Assembly: GCA_018292915.2 (NCBI GenBank)
Contig: JACVVK020000089.1
Location: forward strand, 796,501 to 860,500
Length of the DNA stretch: 64,000 bases
Direction of reading: 5' to 3'
From: Batillaria attramentaria
Taxonomy: Eukaryota > Mollusca > Gastropoda > Batillariidae
Part shown: positions 59,241 through 64,000 of the stretch, one piece after another
How the letters are laid out: each line of letters opens with the position of its first letter
Numbering within the stretch: the first letter of the stretch is position 1
Made by a program: the position numbers and the translations under genes
The notes under the pieces: model-generated
The model's database searches: none
What the model was told of the DNA's origin: nothing
The model's input: the letters and a program-made list of their open reading frames with translations, nothing else

Positions 59241-61600
59241 TTTGTCGTTTTTTGTGCTAATTATTTGGAAGCTGTGATTTTCTGTGTGTTTTATGTTTCC
59301 CTTGAAAACCATTATAGGGATAAAAGTATTATGAACCAATCAGGTATGTATGTCAGTCAGAGGCGACTATGACCGCTGAAGCTGTTCACGCATTGACCGA
59401 GTGTCTGTATGGGTGTCTCAAGTGTCGGTCGTATTCGCATACAATGTTGGTTTACATTGTGAAACGCGTGGCTGAATGTTCGCCTGAATGGACACACCGT
59501 CTTACCTGGGTACATGTATTAATGTTAGTAGGAAAGGGGGGGGGGGTAGACAGAGAGAGAGAGGGGCCTCTGGTTCTGTTACATGTCAGCGTAAACGCAT
59601 GAATGAATTGTTTTGATTTGTGCTTTTTTTTCCAAACTAAATGTTTAGCCGTAGCGGAAAAAAATCACAAATTTGCACTTTAGCGATTTTGCGGACCACC
59701 GACAAAAAAACCCCTCGAAAGCTGCGATCGTTTGTTTCTTTGGATTTTTGTTGTTGTTGACATCGTGAAACCTCCTTACTGATTCTTGTCCGTGATTCAC
59801 TGATTGCATCTGGAGTCCGTGTAATCGAAAGATATGAGGTAATACAGCTGAACAAGTTTCCCGAAACCTAAGGAAAATGGCATCAGAGTAAGTGACGCTA
59901 ATCACGGAGGAAAGCGAGGAGGCATTTTCAGTATGCTCTCCTTCACTCCTTCTATGTATTGACGTGTTTACAGACAGACTGTGGCAAAACGGTTTTAAAA
60001 TGCTGAAGGTCCCTCACGGACACATGCAGAAACTGACGTCACAAAGGACACAGTTCTAAATGCGGGCACTCGCTGTTTGACGATGTTATTCTACAGCTGA
60101 ATCGAATTCTGGTATTGATCGGACCTGTATGACTCTGCTACACTGTTCGCTTTGAACAGCTTTGGGAACGAAATGCCTCTGAAAGCTTCGCAGCGGAATG
60201 AAAGAAAATCACGATCCACGGGCCTTCAAGTTATTTGGTATGAAGACTTGAAAAGTTGCGCGTGTTGTTAATGTTGTACTTTTTTTGCTTTTAGTCCCTT
60301 ACGTTGCGCGTTTGTTATAATTATTTTTGTTTTGTTTATCGTGTACACGCTGTCAAAGTGTTTCCGCGTGTGAAAACAGAATGGTGCCGACCGCGTACTC
60401 GCTGTTCAGGGTGTGAGTGATGTATGAATTTGCGTAATGGACACAAATTTGCATTTTCTGCAAAAGCACTACGGGCTTTCGTTTTCGCGTGTGACGTGTG
60501 TGTACATACATTGTTTACATTCATAATTGTTGTTTCACGTGAAACTATTACGTAGTTTATGTATCCAGCCCGTATGTTTTTCTTTTTTTTTTTTGTTTGT
60601 TATGGTTCTGAAAAGTCCGTACTTTTTGTGCTCATAAAGTGTGCTGTACATAACTGGTTTGCAAGATCTGTATACGAAAGTCAGAAACATTATACCTCGT
60701 TAAGTAAGCATTTTTTGATTGCATTAGTTATTCCTCCATTTATTCCCTCTTATTTCCTAAACTATGCCGTGTTTCATTTTGTGTAATTGCTTAATATCTA
60801 CGTACCACACCACTTTCGTTTGCTTACAGTGACAATTTTTTTTTTTTTTTTTTTTTACTGCAGTTTACTTCTTCACTCTCTTTTTGTGAGGCAACTGTTG
60901 CATGAGTGTTCACCGGTCAGAACAAAAAATTCCATATTCATCAAGTTTTTGTCTGTCTATCTGTTTTGTTTTTTTTTTTCTCTCCTTGCGTTTATCGATC
61001 GGTGACTGACAAGTCATTCTCTTCTCGTGTGCTCTCAATGGTTTGCAGTGATTATCTCGACTGTATTTTGTGACTATATCAGTTTCTAGAAAAGACCATT
61101 GCGAAATTTGGCCATCTTGCATTCTTGTGTATACCTCTACCTGGCTGAATCTGCGTTTGTCGTCGAGGTTTTCTGGGTCAGTGCACTTCAGACACCGCTG
61201 ATTCGCGATACGTTGAACAAAAGCGGTCACCGTGACGCTATCGCGTTTGCCGTTCAGTAGCTACGCATTTACAATGGTGTGACGCTGTCTTGATGTCTTT
61301 AGATGATTCTCGATCTTTAGTCGCGTCAGTGTTCAAAAGCTTGGGTTTTAAAGAGATGCCCGTAGACTATAGTTTGTCTCCTCGGGGCCCACCTCCCCCT
61401 CTTTTACCCCCACCCCCCTCCTCCCTTTCTTTCTTGCCCTGTTTACGAAAACAGCATCACCAAACAGGCACTGTTGTTGTGTTGGTTTTTTTTTTTTTTT
61501 TTTTTTTAATAAACCACGAGCAACCGTTTTGCCCCATTTCAGTTCCACTCTTTCCCTCCTAAGTCTTTTTTTTTTTAGTAAGTGTTTACAAATTTTACAA
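59241..61600. other. Downstream flank, no gene recognised
   Basis: AT-rich sequence with T-runs, perhaps partly the 3' UTR of the PPP1R3 gene. Frames are short. Confidence 0.4.
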
Positions 61601-61621
61601 ACTGCCGTCCCCCCCCCCCCC

Positions 61622-61622
<1 letters not shown>

Positions 61623-61690
<68 letters not shown>
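61623..61690. repeat. (AC)n microsatellite
   Basis: C14 followed by about 34 AC units. Confidence 0.95.
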
Positions 61691-61692
<2 letters not shown>

Positions 61693-64000
61693 GTCCCCTT
61701 CCCCTTCCTCATCATGGTTATTCATTTCATGCAAGTGTCTGCTGACAGACACAATTACTTCTTGCCATTGTGAAGATTTTTGAGACCCCTCAGCCTACCA
61801 TTAGCGTAGAATCTGCGTTTGCAGGAAATGACGTCAGTGTCTTCAGTGTTTTATGTCCCTCTGCACGTGGTACCAGATCTGTCTTGCGCTCAGCTGGCCG
61901 GCTAAGTGTAGAGGTGCGCGGGCTGACGGCATCTCAGTCGCGTGCGTTGCGCGTGCCGGTGTCTTTCCACGCGCGTGCTCCGTGTATGCAGCACGAGCTC
62001 TTTTGGTGTTGTGCTGTAAAGTTTAATGGCAAAAGGATCTAAGTATTTATTAAGTCCTTGGCGATAAGGCCCTTTTACCAAATCAATGCCGTGCTGTCAA
62101 GACCTATTTTTTCCCGTCTGATAAATCAGAAACTGTATACAGCGAACAACAAAAGAAACGCGATTCAGTTTTTTTGTTTGTTTGTTTGTTTGTTTTTCAG
62201 AATGACAGCCCGGTGCTCGGTATACTTTCGACAGGGCTTTGTTTCTGGTTTATGCTTACGCTTACACGATCTGGAATCCAGACTGAAGTGCTTGTGAAAG
62301 AGGGCTTAATTGTGATTTCTTTTACGTCATCATTAACTGTTAGATATGTTTGAGTATCTTTACATTTGAGTGCCATTTTGTGCGTTGTTCGATTTATGTC
62401 GCAAGCTGCACGGTCTCCATATTAGATGTATGTATTCAAACCAGCTGTAGTTTTACAAGCAAATCGGCAATTGGTGTGATGCTGACTATACTTACTTGAA
62501 GACTTTAACCACTGAGTATCTCGGTGTTAGAAGAAAAAAAAAAAACCCAAAAAAAACCGCCATACGTGTATCAAGGTGTTGGCACCTGTGTTCTTTAGTG
62601 TGCACTCTTCTTTTACTTGAGTCTGAAATAGTTGAAGAACGCATGAAGATCCGAATCGCCTCAGCGCCCCCACCCCCACCCCCACCCCTCCCACCCCTCC
62701 CACCCGCTGTAAATCAGCCCGCCTGTCCCCTTGCCTTGCTCTGCACTTGTGAATTGAGAAGGAGAAGAGTACTATACATTAATTAATATTCATGTACATG
62801 TGTGAATACAGTTCGATGCCACGCTCATGTATGCTCATACATATTAATTATGATAATTATTACGCCGTTCGGCTGTTGTTGAGACAAGATGGTGACTGCA
62901 CCGCCGGTTTGTAATGACTCGTTCGACTTTGTTGTGATGATTTGTTGTGTGGTCTACCGGTGTGCGCCTACAGCAGTGAGCACCTCAAAGCACCCAGGGG
63001 TGCGGGACAACTTGTGGTTCAATAACTGCGCCGGTTAATTCGGTTCCGTTTCGTTTCATGTGAGTTGTGCTTGTACCTGAAATGTTCACCATTGTTTGTG
63101 GTCTACGAGTAACGAAGAAAAATAAACCGAGTAGTAAGATTTTTTTTTGCACAGTTATTATTATTATTAATATCATTATCATTATGATGTAGGCCTCATA
63201 CAGTGGTGACAGTTTCAGCTGAACACTTGAACGATACGAAATGAAACCAAATTTGCCTAAGCTTCTAAAAAAAAAAAAAAAAAATTGCCTAAGCATCCGA
63301 AGTTCACGAAAACAACAAATAAACATTGGTCAAGTGCTTTTATCCATGCTGTGCATGTGGAAATCGCAAGTGGAATCGAGTGGGGGGGGGGGGGGTCAGA
63401 GAAGGGGGAGGGTGGTTGCTTCTTGAGGTTGTGACTGCTGTACGCGCAACCTAGTAGACAGAACTGACTGACTGACGCCAAAGTCGCAAAGTACTGACTT
63501 GTTAGTGTAAATATCACTCACTCTCTTTTTTTCGTGTGTAAATTAATTGTTACCTCACTCCGCGCTTACTTAACGAACTTCCAGGTTCCTGCTGTGATAG
63601 TAACTGTTTATGAGTCTGTACAGTTATTATAATTATTATTATCAGCCTTTTCGAGCATTTAAACAAACAAGTCACGTCAACCGGACAAAGAGTATCTGTA
63701 GAAACCCATATAGACCTACGTCCCTTACTGGGGGACCTGTCTCCATGTCCAAGGTAATGTCACTGAAGAAGAAGCCCATGATTGTGGTAGCAGTCTCCGT
63801 GTACAGTAGTGATTATCATATAGATAATGGGCATTTTTTGTTGTTAGGAACCCCCCCACGTTGTTATAATGCAAGTAAAACGTAACAAGAATGTTCATCT
63901 AAGTCGTTCGGTTATTTTTTGTTGTTGTTGTCTCTAGGTGTTCCTGTGTATTTCGTGTGAGAAGTGACTACATATCAAAGTTAACTTAAACCTATCGAGT
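61691..64000. other. Right end of the window, no gene recognised
   Basis: Non-coding by eye. Holds (ATT)n near 63155-63180, A17 near 63268, G13 near 63381 and C-rich blocks near 62666-62705. Confidence 0.4.

Overview
This is animal nuclear DNA, most likely from a mollusc (perhaps a gastropod). That placement is an inference from intron-rich genes of invertebrate type, very abundant (AC)n microsatellites, several tRNA-headed SINE families with (ATT)n tails, and many small inverted-repeat elements. No bacterial operons, CRISPR arrays or true tRNA/rRNA genes are visible. Protein-coding sequence is a small part of the window; the rest is introns, repeats and transposon debris.

Left part (1-24 kb). 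The window opens with the last 31 codons of a C2H2 zinc-finger gene (+). Two tandem minus-strand genes of the SLC34 (type II sodium-phosphate cotransporter) family follow. Copy A (2015-9004) has 8 coding exons and about 635 residues. Copy B (15037-22612) has 10 coding exons whose phases join perfectly into 690 residues. Both keep the two QSSS repeats and a glycosylated extracellular loop. They differ in intron pattern, in the residues that set electrogenicity, and in an apparent one-base frameshift in copy A exon 2. Their introns hold SINEs, MITEs and microsatellites, some touching splice sites.

Middle (25-37 kb). A 6353-bp LTR retrotransposon (25167-31519) has near-identical 1.37-kb LTRs and a 5-bp target duplication. 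Its domain order, protease then integrase then RT/RNase H, is that of the Gmr1 group, and its capsid is SCAN-like. The integrase core and RT are deleted and gag carries several frameshifts. Next to it is a broken minus-strand LINE (endonuclease plus RT), a second LINE fragment and several small elements.

Right part (38-64 kb). FARS2 (mitochondrial phenylalanyl-tRNA synthetase, minus) and LYRM4/ISD11 (iron-sulfur cluster assembly, plus) lie head to head about 0.8 kb apart, an arrangement also found in human. An intronless gene for a PPP1R3-type glycogen-targeting subunit of protein phosphatase 1 lies at 55234-56850 (+). Downstream of it are a two-unit tandem repeat, a degenerate echo of its own C-terminal coding sequence, and a six-unit tandem array. 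Apart from the FARS2/LYRM4 pair (both mitochondrial), no functional link between neighbouring genes is evident.
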